Assembly: GCA_023398615.1 (NCBI GenBank) | Contig: JAEWSD010000144.1 | Coordinates: 1 to 12,908, forward strand | Direction: 5' to 3' | Length of the DNA: 12,908 nt | Origin: Bacillota bacterium | GTDB taxonomy: Bacteria > Bacillota > Clostridia > Lachnospirales > Lachnospiraceae | Shown here: positions 1 to 7,545 of the stretch, piece after piece | Numbering within the stretch: the stretch's first letter is position 1 | How the letters are laid out: every line of letters starts with the position of its first letter | Notes under the pieces: generated by a model | Told to the model about the DNA's origin: nothing | The model's database searches: none | What the model saw: the letters and a program-made list of their open reading frames with translations, nothing else | Program-made: the position numbers and the translations under genes

Positions 1-30
1 GAAAGCGTATTTAAGCTGGAAGCAGGCTGA
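1..30 (+). CDS. Possible 3' end of an upstream coding region (partial)
   Basis: Reading from base 1, the first nine codons (ESVFKLEAG) run open to a TGA at 28-30, 20 bases before the synthetase start. The spacing would suit the end of an upstream gene in the same operon. In some Clostridia recO lies directly upstream of glyS, but nine residues cannot identify a protein. Nine open codons can also occur by chance, so confidence is low. Confidence 0.22.
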   Translation, partial: ESVFKLEAG

Positions 31-50
31 ATATGCGGAAAGAGGTTACT

Positions 51-1445
51 ATGGATACTATGACGATGGAAGAAGTTGCAGCTTACTGCAATCAGTACGG
101 ATTTATATTTCAGGGAAGTGAAATATACGGCGGACTGGCAAATACCTGGGACTACGGTCCACTGGGAGCAAGGCTGAAAAACAATATTAAGGATGCCTGG
201 AGGCACTATTTCATTCAAATCAGGGACGGCAGCTATGAGATTGACGCAGATATCCTTATGAATCCTGCCGTCTGGGAAGCAAGCGGGCATCTCTCAAGTT
301 TTACCGATCCGCTGCTGGATTGCAGGGCATGCAAGACAAGGCACCGTGCGGACAACCTTATCGCTGCCTTTGATCCTTCCGTGAATGCGGATGCAATGTC
401 ACAGGAGGAGATGCATATGTTCATCAGGGAGAATAAGGTGTCCTGCCCAAATTGCGGGGAATCCGATTTTACGGATATCCGCCAGTTTAATCTCATGTTT
501 GCCACACAGCGCGGGGTAACGCAAAGCAGTGCGAACACAATATACTTAAGGCCGGAAAATGCACAGGGGGAATATGTGAATTACCTGAATGTCCTAAGAA
601 CAATGCGGGCTAAGCTGCCGTTTAGCATCGGCCAGATCGGGAAGGCGTTCCGCAACGAGATAACGCCGGGCAATTTTACGTTCCGTACCATAGAATTTGA
701 ACAGATGGAATACCAGACTTTCTGCAGGCAGGGAAAGGATGAAGAGCTTTATGATTATTTCAGGGAATACGGTATCGCTTTCTTCGGATTCCTGGGAATC
801 CCGAAAGAACATTTAAGATATCATGACCATGAGAAGCTTGCACATTATGCAAAAGCTGCCTGTGATATAGAATACCTGTTCCCTTTCGGCTGGGGAGAAA
901 TCAACGGTACTCATAACCGGACCGACTTTGACCTTACAAGGCACCAGCAGTATTCCGGAAAAAGCATGGAGTATTTTGATGAGCAGGCCCAGGAAAAATA
1001 TATACCCTATATTGTGGAATCAACCTATGGGCTGGACCGGATCTTTTTGGCAGTGCTCTTCGAATCGCTTTTGCAGGAAGAATTAGAGAAGGGGGAGAGC
1101 AGGCTGGTATTAAAAATAAACCCTGCCCTTGCCCCGGTAAAGGTGAATGTGTTGCCGTTGATAAAGAAACGTCATGGCTTAAAAGCCCTGGAGATATACG
1201 GTATGCTGAAGAAGCATTTCATGGTATCCTATGATGATTCCGGGAATATCGGTAAACGTTACCGGCGAGGTGATGCAATCGGGACACCTTTTGCCGTAAC
1301 GGTAGATGACCGTACCCTGGAAGAGGGAATTGTGACATTACGAAACCGGGATACCATGCAGCAGATAGATATTAAGCCGGATGAGCTTGCTATGTACGTG
1401 AAAGATGCAGTCTGTTTTAAGATCCCGAACGAATTTGCAATTTAA
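51..1445 (+). CDS. glyS: Glycyl-tRNA synthetase, homodimeric (alpha2) class II type, divergent
   Basis: Charges tRNA-Gly with glycine using ATP in the cytoplasm. Numbering is from the ATG at 33 (470 residues). The N-terminal GSEIYGGLANTWDYGPLG block is typical of bacterial alpha2 enzymes. C97/C100 and C138/C141 form a likely zinc site. Motif 2 is FRNEITPGNFTFRT (206-219), motif 3 is ESTYGLDR (329-336), and the anticodon-binding domain starts near ALAPVKV (366-372) and includes IGKRYRR. I prefer the ATG at 51 (464 residues, the usual family length) because AAAGAGG at 39-45 is correctly spaced before it; the ATG at 33 lacks a comparable site. The gene ends in tandem in-frame stops, TAA TGA. Oddities against the consensus as I know it: RPENAQG (173-179) for RPETAQG, TIEFEQ (219-224) for TREFEQ, ESTYG for EPSxG, and WGEINGTHNRTD for WGELxGIAxRTD. 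It could be a specialised second copy. The family call is very secure. Confidence 0.95.
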   Translation: MDTMTMEEVAAYCNQYGFIFQGSEIYGGLANTWDYGPLGARLKNNIKDAWRHYFIQIRDGSYEIDADILMNPAVWEASGHLSSFTDPLLDCRACKTRHRADNLIAAFDPSVNADAMSQEEMHMFIRENKVSCPNCGESDFTDIRQFNLMFATQRGVTQSSANTIYLRPENAQGEYVNYLNVLRTMRAKLPFSIGQIGKAFRNEITPGNFTFRTIEFEQMEYQTFCRQGKDEELYDYFREYGIAFFGFLGIPKEHLRYHDHEKLAHYAKAACDIEYLFPFGWGEINGTHNRTDFDLTRHQQYSGKSMEYFDEQAQEKYIPYIVESTYGLDRIFLAVLFESLLQEELEKGESRLVLKINPALAPVKVNVLPLIKKRHGLKALEIYGMLKKHFMVSYDDSGNIGKRYRRGDAIGTPFAVTVDDRTLEEGIVTLRNRDTMQQIDIKPDELAMYVKDAVCFKIPNEFAI

Positions 1446-1456
1446 TGAAAAAACTG

Positions 1457-1487
1457 TTGACCTGTAGTAAGGTCAAAGGTTTATACT
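1457..1487 (+). promoter_or_regulatory. Promoter with 19-bp spacer and overlapping dyad, MerR-family style
   Basis: TTGACC (-35, 1457-1462) and TATACT (-10, 1482-1487) are separated by 19 bp, 2 bp longer than the sigma-A optimum. A perfect dyad, TTGACCT (1457-1463) and AGGTCAA (1470-1476), covers the -35 and the first part of the spacer. A second, shorter dyad, ACCT (1460-1463) and AGGT (1477-1480), spans 21 bp, as in CueR-type operators. A long spacer plus an operator between the hexamers is characteristic of promoters remodelled by MerR-family activators. The promoter would drive the aldo/keto reductase and the dehydrogenase after it, with a leader of roughly 85 nt. No merR-like gene is in the window, so the regulator is unknown. 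Confidence 0.6.
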
Positions 1488-1579
1488 GTTTTACAATAGC
1501 TGTAATATTCAGGTATATTTTGCCGGAATGTAATCAGAAGTTTCATAAATGTCTATTCAATATAAGGAGGAAATTCTTA

Positions 1580-2704
1580 ATGGAGGATGTAAGAAATTTA
1601 TTTGAGACAAAATTAGGCTTTGGATGCATGAGGCTTCCGCAGCATGCAAACGGAGATATTGACAAAGAGCAGATGAAACGGATGGTGGATTACTATCTGG
1701 AGCATGGAGGCAGATATTTTGATACCGCATATCCATACCATAACGGGAAATCGGAAGAAGCACTGGGTGTCTGCCTGACAGACCGTTATCCGAGGGAAAG
1801 CTTCCTGATTGCCGATAAGATGCCCGTGTGGCTGATTAAAAGAAAGGAACAGATGAAGGAAATATTCGAGGAGCAGTGCCGGAGATGCCATGTAGATTAC
1901 TTTGATTTCTATCTGCTTCATAATTTGAATGTTACCTGCATCGATAATGTGGAGCGGGTGGACGGCTTTGCATATCTGGAACAGCTAAAGGCAGAGGGCC
2001 GGGTCAAATATATCGGTTTTTCTTTTCACGATTCCGCAAAGCTGCTCGATAAAATTTTGTCCGACCATCCGAATATGGATTTCGTACAGCTTCAGATCAA
2101 TTATTTTGACTGGGATTCGGTTTCGATTGAATCCGGAGCATGCTATGAGGTTGCAAAGAAATATAACATACCCGTCATTGTAATGGAAACCGTACGGGGA
2201 GGAGGCCTTGCCAATCTTCCAGGTAATGCGGCGGCAGTTTTCAAACGATTGGATCCGGCCGCATCCCCAGCCTCCTACGCGGTTCGTTTTGCGGCCGGCC
2301 TGGAGCAGGTCGCGGTTGCATTAAGCGGAATGTCGTCCTATGAGCAGGTGAAAGATAATTGTTCCTATATGACCGAGGGGGCTTTCCGGCCTTTGAATTC
2401 GGAGGAAATACAGGCTGTCGGTAAAGTAACGGATATTCTGAAAGGAATCCATATGATTCCCTGTACCGGATGCAGGTACTGTGTGGACGAATGCCCGAAG
2501 AATATTCAGGTACCTGATCTTTTCAGCATTTATAACGATACCAGGATGTTTGGCAATATGAATTTCCCTGGCATGCATTACGCAGTGCACACGAACGGCA
2601 GAGGCAAGGCGAGTGACTGCATTCAATGCGGGAAATGCGAATTACACTGCCCGCAGCACCTTCCCATCAGGGAGCACCTCGTTACGGTGGCGGCACTATT
2701 TTAA
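1580..2704 (+). CDS. Aldo/keto reductase with C-terminal 2x[4Fe-4S] ferredoxin domain
   Basis: A 374-residue soluble oxidoreductase. An aldo/keto reductase TIM barrel (about 10-285) is followed by a ferredoxin-like tail. The catalytic tetrad is visible: D48 and Y53 in FDTAYPY, K80 in ADKMP, H114 in YLLHN. Two complete CX2CX2CX3CP motifs bind [4Fe-4S] clusters: C295/C298/C301/C305 and C347/C350/C353/C357. Such proteins are common in anaerobes and presumably link reduction of a carbonyl to an iron-sulfur electron carrier; the substrate cannot be read from sequence. The start at 1580 is chosen because AAGGAGG (1564-1570) precedes it at good spacing. The frame is open back to an ATG at 1445 overlapping the glyS stop, but that stretch holds the promoter and lacks family similarity. 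The dehydrogenase follows 16 nt downstream, so the two are probably co-transcribed. Confidence 0.92.
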   Translation: MEDVRNLFETKLGFGCMRLPQHANGDIDKEQMKRMVDYYLEHGGRYFDTAYPYHNGKSEEALGVCLTDRYPRESFLIADKMPVWLIKRKEQMKEIFEEQCRRCHVDYFDFYLLHNLNVTCIDNVERVDGFAYLEQLKAEGRVKYIGFSFHDSAKLLDKILSDHPNMDFVQLQINYFDWDSVSIESGACYEVAKKYNIPVIVMETVRGGGLANLPGNAAAVFKRLDPAASPASYAVRFAAGLEQVAVALSGMSSYEQVKDNCSYMTEGAFRPLNSEEIQAVGKVTDILKGIHMIPCTGCRYCVDECPKNIQVPDLFSIYNDTRMFGNMNFPGMHYAVHTNGRGKASDCIQCGKCELHCPQHLPIREHLVTVAALF

Positions 2705-2720
2705 AAGGAGAGTGATATAT

Positions 2721-3776
2721 TTGGGAAATAGTGTGAAGCCTCAAATTAATGTTGGAATAATCGGCTGCGGAATGATCACGATAAAAAGGCATGCTCCGGA
2801 ATATTCGGACAACTCGGATTGCAGGATTATCGGGTTTTATGATTTTGATAAGGAACGTGCAGGTGATATGGCTCTCAGATATCATGCAAAGGCATACGAT
2901 ACTGCCGAGGATTTGCTGACGGATGACAGGATCGATGCGGTCAGTGTATGTTCACCCAATTATACACATGCGGAGTTTGCCGTAAGAGCATTGAAAGAAG
3001 GAAAGCACGTACTTTGTGAAAAGCCTATGGCACTGACGGCAAAAGCTGCCGGAATCATGACGGAGGTGTCAAAACAGACCGGAAAGATACTGATGATCGG
3101 GTATAACCAGAGATTAAACCGGACTCACCGGACGGCTAAGAAACTGCTGGATCAGGGGATCATCGGACGTATTCTCACTGTGAGCAGTAATTTTAAACAT
3201 CCCGGCCCGGAATACTGGAGTATTGACAGGAAAAACAGCACATGGTTTTTTGATAAGCAAAAAGCCCAGTTTGGGGTACTTGGGGATTTGGGGACACATA
3301 AATTTGATGTCATCAGTTATTTAACAGGCAGCAGAATCAAGGAAATATGCTGTGATACGGCGACACTTGATAAGCGTTATCAGGACGGACGGTTCATTGA
3401 CCTTGAGGATAATGCGACAGGGATGATCCGGCTGGAGAACCAGATAATGGGGACCTTTCATTTTAGCTGGACGAATTATGGATCGGAAGACAGCAGTACG
3501 GTCGTGTACGGTGATAAGGGAGTTATGCGGATATTCGATGACAAAGTGAATGACATTATCGTGGAACAAAGGAATGGAACAAGGATATGTTATCAGATCG
3601 AAAGGATGTCCACGAATGAAAGCCAGTTAAAAAGCGGAGTCATTGATGAGTTTATCAGTTCCATAGCAGAAAACCGTTCACCGGCCGTGACGGCAGAGGA
3701 TGGCCTGTATTCACTCTATGTTTTGGAAGCGGCAGCAGCTTCTTCATCGGGGCATTGCTGGGTGCAAGTAGGCTGA
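2721..3776 (+). CDS. Gfo/Idh/MocA family NAD(P)-dependent oxidoreductase (TTG start)
   Basis: A 351-residue sugar or polyol dehydrogenase-type protein. The N-terminal Rossmann fold has GIIGCG (12-17). The family EKP motif, with the active-site lysine, is at 100-102 (CEKPMAL), and GDLGTH (188-193) carries the conserved C-terminal-domain histidine. Members oxidise or reduce a hydroxyl/keto group of sugars, inositols or related compounds; this one's substrate is not known. The start is TTG at 2721: AAAGGAGAG just after the upstream stop is about 8 nt before it, and GNSVKPQINVGIIG begins right before the first beta strand as expected. The frame stays open upstream to an ATG at 2613, but that segment lies inside the reductase's second cluster domain. 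Being 16 nt behind the reductase, it probably shares the MerR-like promoter. Confidence 0.92.
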   Translation: MGNSVKPQINVGIIGCGMITIKRHAPEYSDNSDCRIIGFYDFDKERAGDMALRYHAKAYDTAEDLLTDDRIDAVSVCSPNYTHAEFAVRALKEGKHVLCEKPMALTAKAAGIMTEVSKQTGKILMIGYNQRLNRTHRTAKKLLDQGIIGRILTVSSNFKHPGPEYWSIDRKNSTWFFDKQKAQFGVLGDLGTHKFDVISYLTGSRIKEICCDTATLDKRYQDGRFIDLEDNATGMIRLENQIMGTFHFSWTNYGSEDSSTVVYGDKGVMRIFDDKVNDIIVEQRNGTRICYQIERMSTNESQLKSGVIDEFISSIAENRSPAVTAEDGLYSLYVLEAAAASSSGHCWVQVG

Positions 3777-3891
3777 AAAGGCATGGGTATTAAAATGAAC
3801 GGAGTCGGTAATGCGCAGGAAAGGGAAGGACGGCGGACTTACCGATTCCTGCGTAGAGGGCCGGCGCTTTTAAATATTCAGAGCTATATAT
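3777..3891. other. Convergent intergenic region with interleaved inverted repeats
   Basis: This region separates the dehydrogenase (plus) from the second peptidase gene (minus). TCGGTAA (3805-3811) pairs with TTACCGA (3839-3845), and CGCAGGAA (3814-3821) pairs with TTCCTGCG (3846-3853). The arms are interleaved (A, B, A', B'), so they do not form one ordinary hairpin. Neither strand has a clear U tract next to a stem, so I cannot call a canonical terminator, though termination for either gene would be expected here. A doubled TATATATC lies at about 3886-3900, over the end of the peptidase gene. Confidence 0.35.
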
Positions 3892-5631
3892 CTATATATC
3901 CGATCTTAATATATTAAAGGCATTGAAGATATCCAATATTCCGTATCCCCAATCTCTGTTGGGATAGGCAATATAGACATTCCTTTTAGCTCCTCTTACC
4001 AGAAACTTCTTGATTCCTACCGTAGTAATACTCTTAAAATTCCCTTTTACAATTCCCCATTCCAGCATCAGGGCCGTTACGCCTGTCATATGGGCTGCCG
4101 CCGCGCTGGTGCCCGTGACGCTAGCGAAACCATGCTCCAGGGTCGGGCTTAGGATATTCACTCCGGGGGCGGCTAATTCGGGTTTTATGATATTGCTCGC
4201 GGTATATCCTCTGCCGGCATTCTGATATAAAGAATTATTGTCAACATCATATGCGGTGACGGTGATCGGAATCAGGGAATTTCCCGGTGAGGTTATTGTC
4301 GTATATGGATCGCTTTCCAAAAAATAGGTATCGTTTGAGATAAAGTCATCTGAGGGCAGCCAGATATGAAAACTGCCGGGCAGACTTCCGCTTTTGTGTA
4401 CGTTAAATTGCCAGATGCCAGGAGCCGGATTTTTAAATCTTAAAAGTATCAGCTGTTCACCGCTTTGGGCTTCTGTCGTCTGATAATCTATCAGTACGAT
4501 CGTATTTTCAAAAAGAAAGGAGATCTCCCTGTTGGTATAAAGGATATCCGTTATTCCCGGTACGATTTCACCGGATGGGGATATGATATCCAGAAAATAG
4601 GATTCCGGCGGACCTCCCCAAATCTCCATAGTAAATCCTGCTTCATTTGCACTTACGTTCAGCCTGACATTGGAAAAACCGACGCCGGTATCAATCCGGC
4701 TGAAGAAATGCCTCCTTGCAGCCCCTTCATTTCCGCCGGCAACCGTGATGCATACGCCCGGAAAGTCCGCAGCGACGGACAGCTGTGAAGCCAAGGCACC
4801 CATGCCGGTATGGTCACCCTGGGAACTCCCAAGCCCGATACAGATGGCTATAGGTCTGTTAAGACTTCTGGCCACCCTGGTTAAGTATTGCACTCCCCAC
4901 ATAATATCGTTTTCCTGATAGCAGGGAACATCGGGAGGTATCGAATAGAAATTCCTCAGGGCCTGTTTTGCCTGTTTTAATTTGACAACCACAAGCTCGG
5001 CATCCGGCGCAACTCCGCTGAAGCTGCTTGCCGGTATTTCTGAACCGGCGGCGATTCCCGCCAGCATTGTCCCGTGTCCGATATCATCCCTGCTGGGGAC
5101 GATATCAAACGGATTATCGCTGTACAAAGCCTGGTTTATCTGATCCATGCTGTATTCCGTACCGTAATAGGCCGGTTCGCCATAAATAATCCCTTCCCCA
5201 TAGGTTGCCTCGCCGGGATACCGGTCCTCGCTGTCGATTGTCTGGTCCCAGAGGGATATTATCTTACTGGTGCCGTCCTTATGTAAAAAGACAGAATTCG
5301 TATAATCGATTCCTGTATCGACAATTCCGACGAGAACACCGTTTCCTCTTAGCTGGAAGGTAGGAAGGGTACGGATCCTGGTAACTCCCGATGCCGCCAG
5401 ACTGATCTCACTGACCAGGCCGTAGCACTTCGGGATCGCGGAATATCCAAAAAGAGCAAGGCTGCGGTCGGTTACCTGTGCGGTTGTAATATATACAATT
5501 GCATGCCGATTATTCATAATCTGTACGTTATTACTTCCATATGTCTCAAGCAGCTGTTCGTTCCTGTCATACTCTATAATCAGGTCGGAATATTCATTAC
5601 TAGTTATCTTATACCTATCTTCCTGCGTCAT
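3892..5631 (-). CDS. Csp-like S8 family serine peptidase (subtilase), second gene of tandem pair
   Basis: A 579-residue subtilisin-family endopeptidase. The catalytic triad is intact: D105 (GIVDTGID), H186 (DIGHGT) and S509 (VTGTSAAAAH), with oxyanion-hole N301 (GGNEG). Residues 1 to about 90 look like a retained prodomain. A beta-rich stretch of about 315-455 between N301 and S509 matches the jellyroll insertion of clostridial Csp proteases. There is no signal peptide or membrane segment, so it probably acts in the cytoplasm or inside a maturing spore. The start codon overlaps the stop of the upstream paralogue by one base (TAATG on the minus strand), and AAGGGG precedes it, so translation is probably coupled. 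Relative to the paralogue it has 13 extra residues, a Tyr-Gly-rich loop (about 144-157) between Asp and His. Csp proteases activate the cortex hydrolase SleC during germination; whether this one does is unknown. Confidence 0.9.
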   Translation of the reverse strand: MTQEDRYKITSNEYSDLIIEYDRNEQLLETYGSNNVQIMNNRHAIVYITTAQVTDRSLALFGYSAIPKCYGLVSEISLAASGVTRIRTLPTFQLRGNGVLVGIVDTGIDYTNSVFLHKDGTSKIISLWDQTIDSEDRYPGEATYGEGIIYGEPAYYGTEYSMDQINQALYSDNPFDIVPSRDDIGHGTMLAGIAAGSEIPASSFSGVAPDAELVVVKLKQAKQALRNFYSIPPDVPCYQENDIMWGVQYLTRVARSLNRPIAICIGLGSSQGDHTGMGALASQLSVAADFPGVCITVAGGNEGAARRHFFSRIDTGVGFSNVRLNVSANEAGFTMEIWGGPPESYFLDIISPSGEIVPGITDILYTNREISFLFENTIVLIDYQTTEAQSGEQLILLRFKNPAPGIWQFNVHKSGSLPGSFHIWLPSDDFISNDTYFLESDPYTTITSPGNSLIPITVTAYDVDNNSLYQNAGRGYTASNIIKPELAAPGVNILSPTLEHGFASVTGTSAAAAHMTGVTALMLEWGIVKGNFKSITTVGIKKFLVRGAKRNVYIAYPNRDWGYGILDIFNAFNILRSDI

Positions 5632-7337
5632 TAATCTGTAATTCCCCTTTTCAAGCTTTCAAATATATTGTAAAGATCAAGCATTCCGTAGCCCCAATCC
5701 ATATTAGGGTAGTTCATGTCATTAAATCTTCTGGCGCCCCTTATCATAAGATTCTTTATGATTACACTGGACATGTTCCGGAGATTTCCATTAATGATCC
5801 CCCATTCCAGAAGTAAAGCGGCTACACCGGTCGTATGTGCGGCTGCCGGACTGGTTCCCGATACGGCGATAAATTCCTTATTCGGTGTCGGAGCGGTCAG
5901 ATTGACTCCGGGTGCCGCAAGCTCCGGCTTAATGGTTCCGATCCTGGTAAAACCTCTGCTTGAAGGCAGCCAAAGGCTGTCATTGCCCGGATTATAGGCT
6001 GTAACGGTAATAGGAACCGGAGCATTTCCCAGGGACAGGATGGTGGTGTTGGGATCCGGTTCCAGAAAGTACGTATTATCGGATATGAAGCCGGTCATGG
6101 GCAGCCATATATGAAAACCGTTTTGAATATCACCTCTTCCGTATACATTAAATCTCCAGATACCTTGTGAGGGATTGGTGAATCTTACCAGTATGAGCTG
6201 GTCCCCGCTTTGCGATTCTACCATTTGATAATCTATGAAAATCGTCGTCCGCTCGAAGATAAAAGAGATATCCCGGTTCTCGTTAAGCTTGGCTGCTATT
6301 CTGGGAATATATTCGCCCAGCGGAGTGGTAATGTCAATAGAGATGATACTTTGCGAATCACCCCATATTTCCATGGAAAAACCATATTCATTTTCACCTA
6401 CGTTAAGTTCTACTGTCCGGTATCCGATCAGCGGGTCGATTACTCCATAATAGTGTCTTCTTGCCACCCCTTCATTTCCTGCGGCAATCATAATGGCAAT
6501 TCCGGTGTTATCAGCCTGATAGGAAAGAAAGCTGCTCAGGGTGCCTCTTCCGTCGTGTGCTCCCAGAGAAGAACCCAGGGCAATGCATATTGCTATCGGT
6601 CGCTTTAAGCGGATGGATGTCTCTATCAGATAATTCAGAGCAATCAGAATATCGTTTTCCTGGTAGCTCAGAGCATCTGCCGGGACCCTGAAAAATTCTT
6701 TCAGATAGGGCTTGGCTGGCTTCAGCTTGACGACGACGAATTCACTGTCCGGTGCAACCCCGGAGAAATTATTCTCAAGGTCTTCATTGCCGGCGGCAAT
6801 GCCGGCCAGCATGGTACCGTGGCCGTTTTCATCGACGGACGGTACGATACCGTATGGATCAGTACTCCTTAAGGCATCATTTATAAGGTCGCGGCTGTAT
6901 TCCGTTCCATAGTTGAATCCCTCCGGATAATTATCACTGATAATTGTCTGGTCCCATATGGAAACGATTCTGGTGGTATTGTCGGAATACCGGAAGAGCG
7001 GATTGGTATAGTCAATACCTGTATCAAGCATGCCTATCAATACTCCGCTCCCCCGAAGGTTAAGGTTCGGTACATTTCTGATTCTGGTTATGCCGCTTTT
7101 TTCCAGACTTTCCATACTGCATAATCCGTACAGGCTCGGCATTGCGGAATATCCCCGGGTTACGATGATATTACCGGTAATCTGTGCAATCGGAACGTGT
7201 ACCAATGCATTAAAGAAGTCAATGATCTGAACCGTTGCATCGGTAAAGCTGTCAAATACGGCGGTATTTCCGCTGTAATTAATCAACAGGTCGGCATAGT
7301 CATTGCTCATTATCCTTGCTCTTTCCTCAGGCGTCAT
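5631..7337 (-). CDS. Csp-like S8 family serine peptidase (subtilase), first gene of tandem pair
   Basis: A 568-residue paralogue of the downstream gene with the same order: putative prodomain (1 to about 90), subtilase core with D105 (GMLDTGID), H173 (NGHGT), N288 (AGNEG) and S496 (VSGTSPAAAH), and an inserted beta-rich domain (about 300-440) before the serine. All catalytic residues are present, unlike the CspA and CspC pseudoproteases of Clostridioides difficile. There is no N-terminal signal peptide; the protein starts MTPEERARIMSNDYADLLI, close to its partner's start. AAGGAAGG lies 5 nt upstream of the ATG, a strong ribosome site. It opens a two-gene minus-strand unit transcribed away from the ABC operon. 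Its role is not determined: germination protease, housekeeping peptidase or processing enzyme are all possible. Confidence 0.91.
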   Translation of the reverse strand: MTPEERARIMSNDYADLLINYSGNTAVFDSFTDATVQIIDFFNALVHVPIAQITGNIIVTRGYSAMPSLYGLCSMESLEKSGITRIRNVPNLNLRGSGVLIGMLDTGIDYTNPLFRYSDNTTRIVSIWDQTIISDNYPEGFNYGTEYSRDLINDALRSTDPYGIVPSVDENGHGTMLAGIAAGNEDLENNFSGVAPDSEFVVVKLKPAKPYLKEFFRVPADALSYQENDILIALNYLIETSIRLKRPIAICIALGSSLGAHDGRGTLSSFLSYQADNTGIAIMIAAGNEGVARRHYYGVIDPLIGYRTVELNVGENEYGFSMEIWGDSQSIISIDITTPLGEYIPRIAAKLNENRDISFIFERTTIFIDYQMVESQSGDQLILVRFTNPSQGIWRFNVYGRGDIQNGFHIWLPMTGFISDNTYFLEPDPNTTILSLGNAPVPITVTAYNPGNDSLWLPSSRGFTRIGTIKPELAAPGVNLTAPTPNKEFIAVSGTSPAAAHTTGVAALLLEWGIINGNLRNMSSVIIKNLMIRGARRFNDMNYPNMDWGYGMLDLYNIFESLKRGITD

Positions 7338-7545
7338 AGTATTCCTTCCTTAATAAACAGCGAACCACGGAAATATCCGTATTATTAATAATATATGTTT
7401 TGATTGTACGAAAATTGCCTTATACTAAAATTTACATAAATGTAAAATAATCTTAAACTAAAAATTACATAATCATGTACGACAGCATATTGAAATTCTG
7501 ATACGATGATCTCATATAACATGGCAAAAAATAAAGGAGAGAATT
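7338..7545. promoter_or_regulatory. Divergent promoter region with shared palindrome and direct repeats
   Basis: This 208-bp A+T-rich spacer lies between the peptidase pair (minus) and the ABC operon (plus). The palindrome TTTACAT-AA-ATGTAAA (7431-7446) contains a TTTACA -35-like hexamer on each strand. On the plus strand it is followed after 17 bp by TAAACT (7454-7459). On the minus strand it is followed after 16 bp by TATAAG (7424-7419). ACTAAAATTTACATAA (7424-7439) recurs with one difference at 7457-7472, a 33-bp period. A second plus-strand option is TTGAAA (7490-7495) with weakly spaced -10 candidates near 7513-7520. A small dyad, ACGGA (7367-7371) and TCCGT (7376-7380), sits in the peptidase leader. 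All assignments are by eye. Confidence 0.4.

Noticed and set aside
1445..1579. In-frame upstream extension of the aldo/keto reductase to an ATG overlapping the glyS stop (TAATG).
   Set aside because: The 45 extra residues are unlike the family N-terminus, the stretch contains the MerR-type promoter, and a strong ribosome site precedes the ATG at 1580.
2321..2626. Minus-strand open frame of about 100 codons inside the reductase gene.
   Set aside because: It is antisense to a well-supported gene, and its translation shows no recognisable domain.
2613..2720. Upstream ATG start for the Gfo/Idh/MocA dehydrogenase at 2613.
   Set aside because: The 36 extra residues lie in another frame of the reductase's cysteine-rich tail; TTG at 2721 has a proper ribosome site and begins right at the Rossmann fold.
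6210..6608. Plus-strand open frame of 132 codons antisense to the first peptidase gene.
   Set aside because: It lies wholly within a clear subtilase gene, has a non-ATG start and resembles no family I know; it mirrors the codon bias of the other strand.
3892..7337. The possibility that one peptidase of the pair is a pseudoprotease or broken copy.
   Set aside because: Both frames are uninterrupted, full-length, and keep all three catalytic residues and the oxyanion asparagine.
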